Shown here one piece after another: positions 44,808 to 55,510 of a DNA stretch of 64,000 nt. The translations under genes were made by a program, and so were the position numbers. Source of the stretch: Spirometra erinaceieuropaei (taxonomy: Eukaryota; Platyhelminthes; Cestoda; Diphyllobothriidea; Diphyllobothriidae). A model generated the notes under the pieces. That model was not told the origin of the DNA, ran no database searches, and saw only the letters and a list, made by a program, of their open reading frames with translations. Each line of letters starts with the position of its first letter. The first letter of the stretch is position 1. The stretch is taken from the NCBI GenBank assembly GCA_902702965.1, contig CACRXP010000045.1, positions 1,717,973 to 1,781,972 on the forward strand, in the 5' to 3' direction.

Positions 44808-45475
44808 TGCTTTAGGTTAAGATGGCACCATACTTACAGTATAGGTACTAGCCGAAAGCCCACACACGCGTGTTTCGCCTATATTCTGCAGCTGGGTGGC
44901 GCAGTTGAGAAGGGTTCGGCTCGTCAGTGGGTCCCCGAGAATTCCCCGTATGCTTTCTGCTAGATACTTCAATCTAGAATTTGTCGCTTTTTAATTTTCT
45001 CAGAAATTATCTACGACGTTGGAGTAGATCAGTTGATTCAAGGTCTATAGGCTCAGACCGAGAATTTTGTGCATGAATATTTGGGTCAAAGTCCATCACC
45101 CGCAGCGGGTAACTGCGTAATATTACTTAACTGGTGACTGGCAGCCAGTAGTATAATTTTGGTTGTTGACACCGTAATAACAGCACAGGTACTAGCCAAA
45201 AGCCCACACAGGCGGGTTTCGCTGATATTGTGCCGCTGCATGGCGCAGCTGCGAGCGGTTCGGCTCGTCAGCAGTATCACCTTGCCCTAAAGTCTATTAC
45301 TAGCTGCCTGTCCGCAGTTAATGAATATTGCGCGGTTACCCGCTGTGGCTGATGGACTTTGGCCCAAATATTCATGCATAAAATTATCTGTATGAGCCTA
45401 AAGATCTTGAATAAACTGATCTACTCCAAGTTCGTAGATAATTTCTGAGGAAATTAGAAAGCGACGATTGTTCTT
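44808..45475. mobile_element. Foldback element cluster, family F
   Basis: Two direct copies of the GGTACTAGCCAAAAGCCCA block (about 44843 and 45189), and a long inverted pair: GAAATTATCTACGACGTTGG near 45004 with its complement near 45432, and GCATGAATATTTGGGTCAAA near 45071 with its complement near 45365. The same parts occur in 3130-3572, so this is a larger or composite member of that family. Confidence 0.55.
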
Positions 45476-45639
45476 ACGGAACTCAATCTTTCCGTTGTGC
45501 TTTGCGACCTCTCTCTTTCCAGCGTGTGTTTGTGTGGAGTGGTCGTCTGGTGGGCTGTGAATCCGGTTCACTGCCACCTTCTTAACGTGGTCTCTATGGC
45601 AGTCACACGCACACGACATCCGAGTTGAGCATCCTCTTT

Positions 45640-45930
45640 GTGTGAAAACCTGGTGCGTTACGTTGGGGGTCCGCTTTTGTGTGGCACGCGCAGGCGGGCT
45701 CATTATTTCCGACAACCAGTTGCACCTAATCCACTTCGTCAGACGACTGACCCTTCCGGACAGTGTAGTGGTACCTGAAGGAGGGAAGAGAGGGAGAGTG
45801 AGGCCGACTCTGGGGACCGTACCTCCACGACACTCAGCGAATATTCCCCGTTACCAGTAATCTGACGCGCTTTTGTGCTGTCACGGTACGCCAAATGTCG
45901 TGGCTTGAGGCGCTTTGCCGGCAATGGTAT
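45640..45930 (+). repeat. Dispersed repeat, partial similarity to 52650-52800
   Basis: GAGAGTGAGGCC, a CCTCAC/CACTC segment and GGCTTGAGGCGC align loosely with GAGAGTGAGAGGCC and CAAGGCCTGAAAGG near 52678-52795. GC-richer than surroundings. Non-coding, family undefined. Confidence 0.3.
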
Positions 45931-46518
45931 AGTTTAAGGGGGGAGGGGAGGGTTACTTAATCTGAGAAGCAATTGTGCTAAAAGAAAGTAGCTGGTGATA
46001 TTTATTTGTGCGTGCCAGCGAAAGAAATAAGTAGAGCTTGCGGTGGCTGTTGCGTGCGGATGGTTTTAGGTAATTATCGGATTGAAAAATACGGCGATGC
46101 AGTGCCTTTTTGACAATGCCGGCAAATTGGCCTTAAATTCATTTTATATTATCATCAGATGATGAAAATAATGTTCCCTTTTACTTGGTACAAATACGGA
46201 GGATCCAAATTTGTGATACCACAAAGTTCTGTGATGTTCAGCGAATTGGCTCAACACAAATGCTCCTCGGAGTAGATAACCATGGCCTTAAACATAATCT
46301 TGTCCCGCTCATCCACTTATGAGGGGTATTCAGACTGTAATAGCCTCTTCTTGATGCGTACTCTATAACACTCCCATTCATTTGGGATTCGGGCCTTATT
46401 TAATTTTTCTGTGTGAAAACCTGGACCATGATACGCCGACGAGGCATGTGTGACACACGTAGACGGCGGTCTAGCTCTGTCATCCACTGTGCCCCACCCC
46501 GCCTCCGGTCCTCTTGAC

Positions 46519-46659
46519 ATCATTACTTGCGACTGTATCTGATGATGGGCTCGAGTGAGAATCCGAAACGTCAGGTCAAGAAATTTCTTGTTACAGTGAT
46601 GTCATCTTCGTCTTCTTAACTGCTTCCTGGAAATCGCCTGTTCGCTCCTATCATCAATG
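46519..46659 (+). mobile_element. 141-bp PLE-tail insertion containing a hammerhead core
   Basis: Bounded by the direct repeat CTCTTGAC (46511-46518 and 46660-46667) inside a family A repeat. The 3' part, CTTCTTAACTGCTTCCTGG then CGCCTGTTCGCTCC, corresponds to the PLE 3' end at 24957-25005 (CTTCTTCAAGACTACTTCC..). No endonuclease or other coding part is present, so the insert is little more than ribozyme plus 3' tail. This could be extreme 5' truncation or a non-autonomous ribozyme retroelement. Confidence 0.6.
46535..46577 (+). ncRNA. Hammerhead-type ribozyme core (insertion at 46519)
   Basis: CTGATGA, extra T, stem II GGGCTC/GAATCC with one mismatch and one G-T, then GAAA and CGTC. The conserved core bases are intact. 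Stem I (GTAT with AGGT) is poor, so activity is doubtful. Confidence 0.45.
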
Positions 46660-47209
46660 CTCTTGACTCTGTCACAAAACCGAAGGAGAGAGTCCAAAAG
46701 ATACTGCGCAAGTCTGACGTAACTACATGTTAACCCAGGTGCCAATCGCTGACCCTGCGACTACCTTGCTACGCTGTTCACAATTAATACCGTCGTCCCC
46801 GGCGGTCGAACGGTCAGGCAGACGATTGTGGGCTTTTCTTCATCCTGCCGAGGAATTTCGGGGATTAACAAGAGGTAGAAGGAAGAATGCATAAATTAAT
46901 AAAATGCCAGATTAGCGGCTGAGTAGAAGAAGGCTAAAATGAACGTGGAATTGAATAAGACAGGTTTCTACTTCCGCTTAAAGGTGATTCAGCTTGAAGA
47001 GACTAAGAAAGATTAGATGGTAGGTATTAAGGAAATATCCAAGGACCTAATTTAACTTTAGATGGATTTCAAGTTATACAATGGTAGGTAAATGACACCA
47101 CCTAAAACCACCCGTAATCTAAATGATCAAAAAGACTACAACTACGAGGTAGCTAAAAGTCGGCCTAATCGGAATAACCAATATTCACTATGATTAATCA
47201 TTTGGCCTA

Positions 47210-47519
47210 CAGTAGGTGGGCTAACTCATGAAATTTTAACCGAAATCCCTAAATTCCTTCCCGATTAAAAAAAATTAATTAGGTAGGGTTGTAAAACTAA
47301 TCAGCCTGCAACATAATTCTAGTATGATTCAACTATCTCAGCATGCCGGCTTTTCAAGGAAATTCCTTCCGGCTGCATTCGAAAATGACACTGCAAAAAA
47401 TGTCTACTTATGAAGCATGAATTTTTCATATTGATTTTCGATGCCCCTAACTAATCTTTTCGAAACGACAACGCATCTCGGAATCTCGGTTGACATTTCA
47501 TGAGCTAGCCCAGCTACTG
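47210..47519. mobile_element. Foldback MITE, family G, internally deleted copy (TA flanks)
   Basis: Perfect layout in 310 bp: CAGTAGGTGGGCTAACTCAT at the left, the complement of it (AGCTAGCCCAGCTACTG) at the right, TA on both sides (47208-47209, 47520-47521). It lacks the middle of the 970-990 bp copies. Confidence 0.7.
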
Positions 47520-47746
47520 TACTTGTACTAAGCGCCAGAACTCCATCAGCCATCCTATTCTGACGAATATGCCCCCACTTGTACTTTGTGGACATTTATG
47601 AAATTACCAAATAGGATGAAATTAGTTAAACCGACTTTACCGAAGGCTATTAGGGTACTTCTTTTCCGGAGCGTGGACAGAATGAAGCACATTCTTATTT
47701 AGCGAAGTCATGAGGTACAAACTCAGCTGGCTAACTTCAGGCGTAG

Positions 47747-48223
47747 TTGCCAGAATATTTGCGTCACATAGAAGTTGTGTGCAACGGTCTTGACAAATTG
47801 TCGGCGGAAATTGGGCATTCATCTCGGTCTAGAGCCCTAATTGGCGGGTGCACAGCGGCGAACAGACAGTTTAGTGGCGATAAAAAGGAAACTACTATGA
47901 CAGACTTGCTGCCGCCGATGATTGGTGATAGGAAACCAGCCAGGAAGAAGTCAGAATTTAGGACCAGCGTTCGGCTGACTGTTGGTATTACATTAGCTGG
48001 ATTAAAATCGACATTCAGACCCCACTTCTCTCTCACTTCTCACTCGCTCCCTGATTTTTTATCCCCTTACTATGATTTCTATTGCTCATTTTCACATAGG
48101 AGGAAATGTGGGCACATTACTGAGAAGTGCTACTGGCTGGTTACTGCAAATGCACCACCAATGGACAGCCTAGCATCTGAATTTGTCGCCCCTCCCCGAG
48201 GCATTTCGAGGAAAGACTGTTGA
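47747..48223 (+). CDS. Unassigned 158-codon open frame, possible retroelement remnant
   Basis: Longest N-free plus-strand frame in this part. The C-terminal part reads RRKCGHITEKCYWL, which recalls a gag zinc knuckle (H-x4-C with an upstream Cys), but the Cys spacing is wrong for CCHC. A strong pyrimidine tract and TCACATAG ending at 48089 precede this segment, so 48090-48223 could instead be a terminal exon in the same frame. Neither reading is secure. Confidence 0.25.
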   Translation: MPEYLRHIEVVCNGLDKLSAEIGHSSRSRALIGGCTAANRQFSGDKKETTMTDLLPPMIGDRKPARKKSEFRTSVRLTVGITLAGLKSTFRPHFSLTSHSLPDFLSPYYDFYCSFSHRRKCGHITEKCYWLVTANAPPMDSLASEFVAPPRGISRKDC

Positions 48224-49452
48224 CACTGCGTCTGCCTATATTTAGCGAACGTTTTCAGGGACTTCTATAATTTTGTCAAATTTGTTGAAAGATCGATTGT
48301 CGTAAGTGACTCTTGATCTGCCGAATGACAGTTTGATAAAACCGATGGCTGGAAAGAGTTCGATAATACGCCTCACTCATTTTCTGTTAAATACAAAATT
48401 GTAGATGCAGTGCTTGGTTAAGATAGATTACAAAACTGGTAAGGCGTGATCAATCAAATCCAGCTACTCACGCTGGGGTAGCTCTAAGCTTGCGCCCTCT
48501 AAAAACTGATTTAAAGCGTTATTAAAAAGGGCTTTTTCTCACGCTACTTCCTCAGTGCAAAAGACTTGCAATGTAGGGCGGTAAATTCCCATGTAACTAA
48601 ATCTCATGGACCAATGCTGTGCACTTATTAGGGGTATTCTAGTTGAGGACATCAATCTTGGGAAGATATATTTACAAAAACAACCGCTGCCATCTAAAAA
48701 CGTGATGTTCCAGTGTCAGAAAACTAGATGCGGCAAGACGTGTGTAGTCATGTTATTTTTTAAAAAGCGGAATTTTTGTCTCTTTTAACAACCGCCATTT
48801 ATAAATCCGCGAAATACACTACTTGAAACACTCCAATAACACCCAGTAAGATTTCCACAATTTGCACGTAAATGTTTGTCTTTACGAACCCAAGCGAATA
48901 CTTTAACTTCAACTTTATAAGAAAGACACACCACATGATGAAGGTTCCCATGTTTGTATGGTAAATCTGATGTATCTATAATTTTGCAAGGGAACTTAAA
49001 GGCAGCGGAAAATACCACTGACCAGCCTCTCGACATGGGGCTTTTTGACACTGTGTTGAAGCACGCACTGAAACATCAAACTGCTCACCGACTGTCAAAT
49101 TACGTATTAAACAAATTCTTGACGGCTATCTATCTTGAGAATTTATCTAAAAGCTTTTTTCGACGCCTATTTGCCTATTCTGGTTGGTTGACTCGGTCAT
49201 TTGCGTGTTAGGACTAATAGTACTTTTGAAAATTAAATTTACGCATATAACACACAGTGCTACGCTTGGGCATTTCCACATTCCTTGCGAAAATATTTAT
49301 ATTTACCCCTGTATAAAAAAATGACTTTTAAATATTTTTGCACTTTCATTTGACTGATTATCGCTCATTGCCTATTTGGAGCTTGGTCCGATACATTTAA
49401 GTCGGCTTCCTGCTGGCGGCAGATTTTTTGACGCTAAGTTTATTTCCCCTTT
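48224..49452. other. No gene recognised
   Basis: AT-rich, short frames on both strands without splice pairs. Confidence 0.3.
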
Positions 49453-49667
49453 TACCTGTAAATGACAAAGTCAAGGCTGACCGGAACGGCGCTGATGAAT
49501 CCGAGAAGGATGCAACATTTTCATCTGGCAGGCAGGACCGATGTCATTCCCACCCGACTCCGGTATATTCCTCATTTCAACTGACAGGAGGCGTTCCAGA
49601 CGGTTCCACTGACGTTGGTGACTCTAACGCTTTGGAATCGGATGGTCCCATTCGAACGTTTCGCTAG
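49453..49667 (+). CDS. Possible terminal exon, unknown product
   Basis: The frame is open from about 49428 and reads KVKADRNGADESEKDATFSS, then STDVGDSNALESDGPIRTFR to a TAG. The acidic, Ser- and Asp-rich composition and GC-rich codons differ from the AT-rich flanks and look coding. The acceptor is not clear (AAATGACAAAG at 49452 is weak). Confidence 0.25.
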
Positions 49668-49842
49668 CCCCATATGTTCATCGCTGTTGATCAGAATGTG
49701 TTGGTTTTAAGCAAGAAATTCACTCCGAGAAGCGTGCTGAAAACGCATCCGTGCATTCAGCAGTTGAAAAACATGTGTTAGAAACCCTCTGCGATGAACT
49801 GCTTCATGTGTTTTTTTGAAATCTTTCGAAACTTGCACTCAC

Positions 49843-49933
49843 AGACTGCACTAGACAGAACAGCACTTTTTGGCATTATCTTTGTTTCACAAGGGAATCT
49901 GGGGTCTTTATCAGCAACAGTCGTCCAGAAAAA
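49843..49933 (-). CDS. Candidate internal exon, unknown product
   Basis: Minus strand: acceptor CTGTCATTCATGGTTTCAG, 91 bases, donor GTCT then GTGAGTGC. The frame reads FFWTTVADKDPRFPCETKIM, then PKSAVLSSAV, phase 0 to 1. Both splice sites are good. It cannot join directly to 35362 (the junction codon would be a stop), so if it belongs to the same gene another exon lies between. Confidence 0.28.
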
Positions 49934-50423
49934 CTGAAACCATGAATGACAGCAATTGCCTAAATCAACAACTTAAATTTTTTGTCAAAATGTGGCAGAT
50001 CAAGGACAAACACGAGGTCTCTAAAACAAGAGTAGAGCACGCACAATTGATATTTTCTCTCCAAATGACGTCACATCCGCATGAACGTCTGTTCTGTGTA
50101 TACATTAAAGTGAATGAGAGAAATAGGGTTTAGTGGAGCGAAGGACTCTAGGCGCTCCGAGGTCGGAAACAACGTTTCGTCAAAAATATGCGCTTACATT
50201 TGTTCCGGGAAAGTTAACAGAAAAGTGAAATACACTAGCAGGTAGGGATAGTGTTTAGGATATTTTTTTACAAAATTCAATGAATGTACTATATATGATG
50301 AACGCAGCGAGATATTAAATAAGTTACTTCAAACCAAGTATTTCAATTGGTCTATTTTGGTCGGTCACACGCCGACATTTCCCAAAGGAACATTATAAAC
50401 CGTTTGTTAAAATAAACAAAACG

Positions 50424-50709
50424 ATTGCCACTAGAAGTGAAGAGACGAGTCCCAGGAAGTAGTCTTGAACAAGGAGACACGATCGCTGGGACAACGGCTT
50501 TATTAACCTGACGTTTTGGACGCCTGCTCGAATCCATTATCAGAGACAACAGCAGATACGGGTGATTCACGCACAAGGGGCTGCAGTATTTATAGGATGC
50601 AGTAGCCATGCTACCGCATACCTATGAATGTTCTTGGCTCCCCCATTAATCAGAGATCGTTGCACATGGTGTGATGGCCGACATTTGCATCGTTAATTGC
50701 TGCAATTTC
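50424..50709 (-). mobile_element. PLE 3' tail, minus, with decayed hammerhead
   Basis: Complete 3' end on the minus strand (the complement of GATTGCCACTAGAAGTGAAG at 50423), then the PLTR block. The hammerhead at 50506-50547 has CTGATAA instead of CTGATGA and AAAA instead of GAAA, two core losses, so it should be dead. The TATAAATA motif is retained at about 50588. Directly abutted by a second PLE tail. Confidence 0.6.
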
Positions 50710-51474
50710 TTGAAGAAGGAGAAACGATCTCCGGGACAAGGGCTTTATTAGCCTGACGTTTCGGATTCCTAATCGAATCCATAATCAGAGACAAAAAAAG
50801 CAGAAACCGGTGGTTGTTGCACAAGGGGCAGCGGTATTTATAGGATGCAGTAGCCATGCTATCGCATACCTATGAACATTCACGGCTTCCCCTTCATCCG
50901 GGGTCGTCGCACTTGGTGTGATCATTGCTTGATGGCCGACATTCGAGTCGAAAATTGCTGCAATTTCATCACGTGCGCTGGATGTTGGCGTGATGATTGC
51001 TCGACCATCTGACGCACCGACCCCGGTGTTGGAAAAAGTGTTCACCAGTGCGCTCCCCGCATGACTTGTCACTCCGCCTAGGCGAAGTTTTAGCACGGAG
51101 TATGGAATGGGAAGTTCGTCGCACTTGTTGATGGACTGGGGGCCAATAAACCATGATTCCAGTAGCTCCCGGCTCACGCGGTTGTCACCTCTTGCGAGAA
51201 TTTCGGCCTCATCGAATTTAAATGTGCGGCCGGATCTCGTCGAATGAGCCGCAAATTGAGAGCTGGCGTCATTTCTGCGCACCGCTGCCGCGTGTTCGGC
51301 CATTCTCGTTCGGAGCTGTCTTCCCGCGTGACCAATTACCCCGCCTAGACGAAGTCTCAGCGCGGAATATTGAATGGGAATTTCGTTGCACTTGTTAATG
51401 GACTGGGGGCCAGTAAACCATGACTCAAGTAGCACCCGGCTCACGCGGTTGTCACCGGGAGCTACTTGAGTCAT
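50710..51474 (-). mobile_element. PLE 3' end, minus, with in-frame duplicated endonuclease tail
   Basis: Minus-strand PLE with PLTR at 50710-50800. Its hammerhead at 50751-50792 has CTGATTA in place of CTGATGA, with GAAA kept. The coding part is 50785-51474 (separate entry). It lies between a minus tail (50424-50709) and a plus-oriented tail (51454-51910), making a composite of at least three PLE ends. Confidence 0.65.
50785..51474 (-). pseudogene. PLE endonuclease tail with tandem in-frame repeat, 229 codons
   Basis: One uninterrupted frame holds the C-terminal endonuclease block twice. The first copy reads GDNRVSRVLLESWFTGPQSI then NKCNEIPIQYSALRLRLGG. It is followed by RQLRTRMAEHAAAVRRND and the second copy GDNRVSRELLESWFIGPQSI then NKCDELPIPYSVLKLRLGG. 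The N-terminal V-V-Y and Y-V-G strands of the GIY-YIG fold are missing, and the junction GHAG-RQL fuses a C-terminal end back to the Arg helix. That the frame survived the fusion is notable. Function as an enzyme is unlikely without the YVG strand. Confidence 0.6.
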
Positions 51475-51910
51475 GGTTTACTGACCCCCAGTCAATTAAG
51501 AAGTGCAATGATCTTCCCATTCAATACTCCGTGCTGAGACTTTGCCAAGGCGGGATAATTGGCCACGCGGTGAGCGCGCAGGTCAACACTTCTCCCAACT
51601 CCAAGGTCGGTGGATCAGATGACTGAGCAATCATCACACCAACACCCAACGCACGTGATGAAATTGCAGCAATTAACGACGCGAGTGTCGGCCATCACGC
51701 CACGTGCAAGGGTTCTTGATGAAGGGGGGGAGCCGTGAATATTCGTAGGTATGCGGTGGCATGGCGACTGCATCCTATACATACTGCAGCCCCTTGTGCG
51801 TGAATCACCCGTATCTGCTGTTGTCTCTGATGACGGATTCGAACAGGCATCCGAAACGTCAGGCTAATAAAGCTCTTGTCCCAGCGATCGTGTCTTCTTC
51901 TTCAAAACAA
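51454..51910 (+). mobile_element. PLE 3' end, plus orientation
   Basis: Reads LLESWFTDPQSIKKCNDLPI and YSVLRLCQGG in the plus direction, then the untranslated tail CTTGTGCGTGAATCACCC and the PLTR to TCTTCTTCTTCAAAAC. It forms the right arm of a long palindrome with the preceding minus copy. The endonuclease frame stops at 51624. Confidence 0.6.
51823..51864 (+). ncRNA. Hammerhead-type ribozyme core in PLE tail
   Basis: Plus strand: GTCT, CTGATGA, one extra C, stem II GGATTC/GCATCC (one mismatch), GAAA, CGTC, AGGC. All core bases are intact and stem I is the same four pairs as at 24250. Predicted cleavage after 51860. As in the other copies, stem III is a loopless AC/GU, which implies dimer action. 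Confidence 0.6.
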
Positions 51911-52589
51911 GACGATATTACGTCTTTTTGGTATTCCTGCTAAAGAAAACATGAGCCTACAATGCAAATTTGCTTGTTTCGAAATCCATATCTAAAGCGT
52001 CGGTACGCAGAATAGTTTTTGGAACAGGATCCTTACTACCTTTATTTTAATATCGATAACTAGCCCACAAACTTGTTAAACGTTTTTTTAGATAAAACGG
52101 CACATGCGTCGATTGATGTGACATAATTCCTAAAACGCTATCATCTGCGACTTTTACTCAATTAATATTTGCACAATACTGACTGCCTGTCTACGGTACG
52201 TATATATTGCGTCGATATTACACCGTAGTGGGCGAATTTCAACTCGAATATTTATACAACTATTCGACTGGACGCCAAAGGAGTTGTGCCAAAATAGTTG
52301 CTCCGTGTTGGCGCACCAAGTACTGAAAAGCTTGAGAAGGTTAGTATGTCCACTGGTTTTTGGTTAATTGCAGTTTAAGAATGGTTTGAATATACTGCGC
52401 TGTTGCTGCTCAGAGGATCATGTGGAATGTGCGTAAATTGGCCGCAGTTAGGGCTATCTCTTATGCATAACCCAGGCGAAACGCTGTATTTGCTGTCTAT
52501 AGAAGTTTTGCATTGCCAGCTGAATGTGTTTTTGTTGCAAATAGAAGATTCGTTAAGTAGTACTTTGGGCACGTCATTTGTAGGCCAAT

Positions 52590-52800
52590 CTGTGCTGTTA
52601 CTGGCCCGGTCATTCTGCTGTACAGAATGTGGCCGTTTGCTGGCTTGGACAGCCGACTGGTGCGCGGGCGAAAGAGGAGAGTGAGAGGCCGGAACTGGGA
52701 GCTACATCCTAACGGTATTCTAGCGGATGCCTCACAGAAATCAATTAGACACCCTTTAATGTATTACGACACCGTAAATGTCAAGGCCTGAAAGGTGCCC
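52590..52800 (+). repeat. Dispersed repeat, partial similarity to 45790-45930
   Basis: Loosely shares GAGAGTGAGAGGCC and TAAATGTCAAGGCC-type segments with the 45.8 kb stretch. An overlapping 93-codon plus frame at 52403-52684 has no splice support. Confidence 0.25.
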
Positions 52801-53289
52801 AATTGAATTGCTCGACTAAAAATTCGCAGGCAGTCCTGTGTGTCCTCGTGTGAGTTGAATGACTGGTGGAGTGTCAAGCAGCTGACGGAGGCACAAACGC
52901 AGGCATTACGGCAGGTTACCTGTGTCAACGCAAAGGATGTCGGTTTTACGGAGTTAACTACGGCGGTATGAGTACATCACAGTTGAATGGATGTCGCGCC
53001 AAGAGGAAGGCTCCTTTACGGTCTTGAGTATCGCGATGTCTCAACACGTACTAAACCCGCACACGTCAAGCACAAAGACTGGGCGATTGTCCAAAGGTTT
53101 GTAAGCTTCTTCTTTGCCAGGATCAGCAAACCATGACCCTCACGGGCTGGCGTGCGCTGGCAGCTCCCTGACACCTGGTTCCCTGTCGGTAGATGCGCTT
53201 GCACTTCCGCTGGGTGTACAGGTCGTGAGCATGGCTGCCAGTCATCTTCGTTTGCTGACCCGTTGTGGTGTTGTTGCTGTTTAATTAGA

Positions 53290-53480
53290 ATACTGGTCAT
53301 TTGTTACGAAGACCAGGTGTGTGGAGCACCAGGGTGCCGCCCACCCGCGCCCTTCCCCACCTCCGGTCTTCTTGACTCTGTCTAGACACCGTGCCCAGGT
53401 GGGGGAGGAGTGAGTGCGGCAGATGCAGTGCAAGTCTACTATCACTATAAACTAAACCACGCACAAGTCACCGTGCCTGT
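53290..53480 (+). repeat. Dispersed repeat, family A
   Basis: CACCTCCGGTCTTCTTGACTC, then GAGTGAGTGCGGCAGATGC and CAAGTCTACTATCACTATAA, the family A order. Confidence 0.55.
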
Positions 53481-53639
53481 TTCACCTTGTCGTGGAGCAA
53501 ACGGTTGGACGTCGTCGGCAACGATGGTCGAACTGTCGGTTTGACTGACTAGTGGACCGTGAGTCAGGCTGCAATGGCTCCTTCTGAGGGTGGAGTCTGT
53601 GGCACTCGTAATGAGATGTGATGCCAAGAGTTTGTATGT

Positions 53640-53835
53640 GTGCTGAACGGGCATGCGCGACACGCGTAGACTGACTGCTCTGCATTGTCACTCACTGTCT
53701 CCGGTCATTCTTGTCTCCATCTTGACACCGGGCTGAATTGAATGAGGGGGAAGAGAGTGTAGCAGATTCTGCGTAAGTTCGCTATCAACATAAATTAATT
53801 CTCGCCCAAGTCATATTTCCTGCGTCATCCATGAT
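53640..53835 (+). repeat. Dispersed repeat, family A, second adjacent copy
   Basis: GTCTCCGGTCATTCTTGTCTC, GTAGCAGATTCTGCGTAAG, then TCGCTATCAACATAAATTAA. Same orientation as the copy at 53290, so a loose tandem. Confidence 0.5.
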
Positions 53836-54361
53836 AAAGTACACAAGGTGGACACCGTCGATTGTTACGATCGATCTAACGACTGTCTGTTGACGACCTC
53901 TGTAGTTTTATTGGGAAAATGTTTACTGGGGGAAGTTAACCAGGTCGGCATTTGTATGTTCCAGTAAAAGTTATGTTTTAAACTATCTGATATAATTCGC
54001 ATGCGCTAATATTTAGGCTCATTTTACGTAGATATAGCCTATTTACTGTAGAAAGTCAGTATTTTATACTAGAGACTGAATTATTTCTTCACCTTGTCAG
54101 TGCGTTAAGAGAAAAAAGAAGTTTCGGGATCCTAAATACAACAAAATGACTTATTTCGGTGTCGTTATAAGTGGCGGTTTAGACAAAAGTAATTCGTCAG
54201 CAGATGAAGTAATAGCTCAACCGTAAGAAGCAACGTTGAACAATGATATTCCTCGGTGTAATGTCTTGGCACGCAGTCTGTAAGCATAACGGTAAAAAGG
54301 CCAGCAGACGTCCGTCACGGAAACCCTGGGGCAATCAATTGACAAAAGACGCACACCCGAT

Positions 54362-54387
54362 AATGATGATGGCAGTGATGATGATGG

Positions 54388-54422
<35 letters not shown>

Positions 54423-54490
54423 GCAGTGATGAGGGTGCTAGTGGCGACGACGATGATGGCGGAGATGATGGCGATAATAATGATAATAAG
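54362..54490 (+). repeat. ATG/GAT trinucleotide microsatellite
   Basis: Long GATGAT run with interruptions (GGCAGT twice), passing into GATAATAATGATAATAAG and a G/A-rich tail. The Met-rich open frame over it is an artefact. Confidence 0.85.
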
Positions 54491-55089
54491 GAGGAGGGGG
54501 GAGAAAGGGGGGGAAGGAGGAGGAGTGGAAGGGCAATGTTAATATTTTGACCGCCTAGTAGTGCAAGTTTTCGACTTCTCTCACGATCTTCAGCTCGACA
54601 CTCCTCAGAGCTGTCGCACTCAGGGGCCTATCTAAGAAATAAATGATTTACACTTTCCATGGAGTCGTCGAAGATGCAAACTTCTGCACATAAAACCGAT
54701 AATTTATCTTCGTGGATAATGGACTGCCTTTGTTCAAAGACGTAATGAAACCCCAAGGACGGTTATTAGCGCCGACTGTCCCGTAAAATGCTTAGACACA
54801 AAAATTTGTGTGGTGACAAATTCCAGCAATGTTGCTTGCTATGACTTTGATGGGGTGTCTCCGGCCGTAAGAAAAGCCGATTTCAGTGATTCAGCACATA
54901 CCTGACTGTTTACTAAAACTGCCGTTTGGAACGCGCTTCGGTCTGAATGTTCCTAATATTGACATTCATAGTCTAACACAGACAAATCGCAATTTATTCT
55001 TTTTATAGAGTGTTGCCCCGAACTGATGTCGACTGTTCGGAATATTCCCAAGCCTCTTATAACTCTAATGAAATTTTACTAGTTTTTTC

Positions 55090-55510
55090 AAGTCAGTTCT
55101 ACCGCTCTGCCACAATTTTGCCTTCCAGACAAGAACCCAAATCGGAGAGATTTTCGTTCGAATTAGGAATTGATCAACACCTGCACGGCTGCCGACCTGA
55201 CAATTACGGATCCAAATCTAGTGCTATATTGTCGAAAGACATCGGCACAGACGCTCTTTCTTCCGTGGCCAACGCCGACCCCAGGTGATTATCGCACCTC
55301 GCCCCAAACCGGACTTACAAACTTTGCTCACAACCTATGTCATCCCCTTGCCCAACTGGTCATAACACGCTGGTCTCATCAAGCAGATAACGTGGTAATG
55401 ATGAACGTTGATATCCCCTGAGTCGCTTATAAACTCTATGAAGTTCTCAAATTTTCAATCTCTATGCAACAGTACTGGCCAGATGATGAGTTACCGAAAA
55501 CACGTGTTTG
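55090..55510 (+). mobile_element. Penelope-like retroelement tail (family B)
   Basis: DPNLVLYCRKTSAQTLFLPW then PTPTP matches the C terminus of the copy at 1-540 (VLFYQKTLTQALSRSWPKPTP). The untranslated part from CTGAGTCGCTTATAAACTC onward matches the minus-strand 3' tail near 60-75 and the AACAGTACTGG segment near 33439. Upstream coding is unrecognisable. Confidence 0.55.

Larger units (their letters stand above)
46412..46720 (+). repeat. Dispersed repeat, family A, split by a ribozyme insertion
   Basis: Family A core CGCCTCCGGTCCTCTTGAC ends at 46518 and resumes at 46660 with CTCTTGACTCTGTCAC and then ATACTGCGCAAGTCTGACG. The interruption is the 141-bp element at 46519-46659. Confidence 0.5.

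Noticed and set aside
54243..54542. Met-rich 99-codon frame
   Set aside because: Translation of an ATG/GAT microsatellite.
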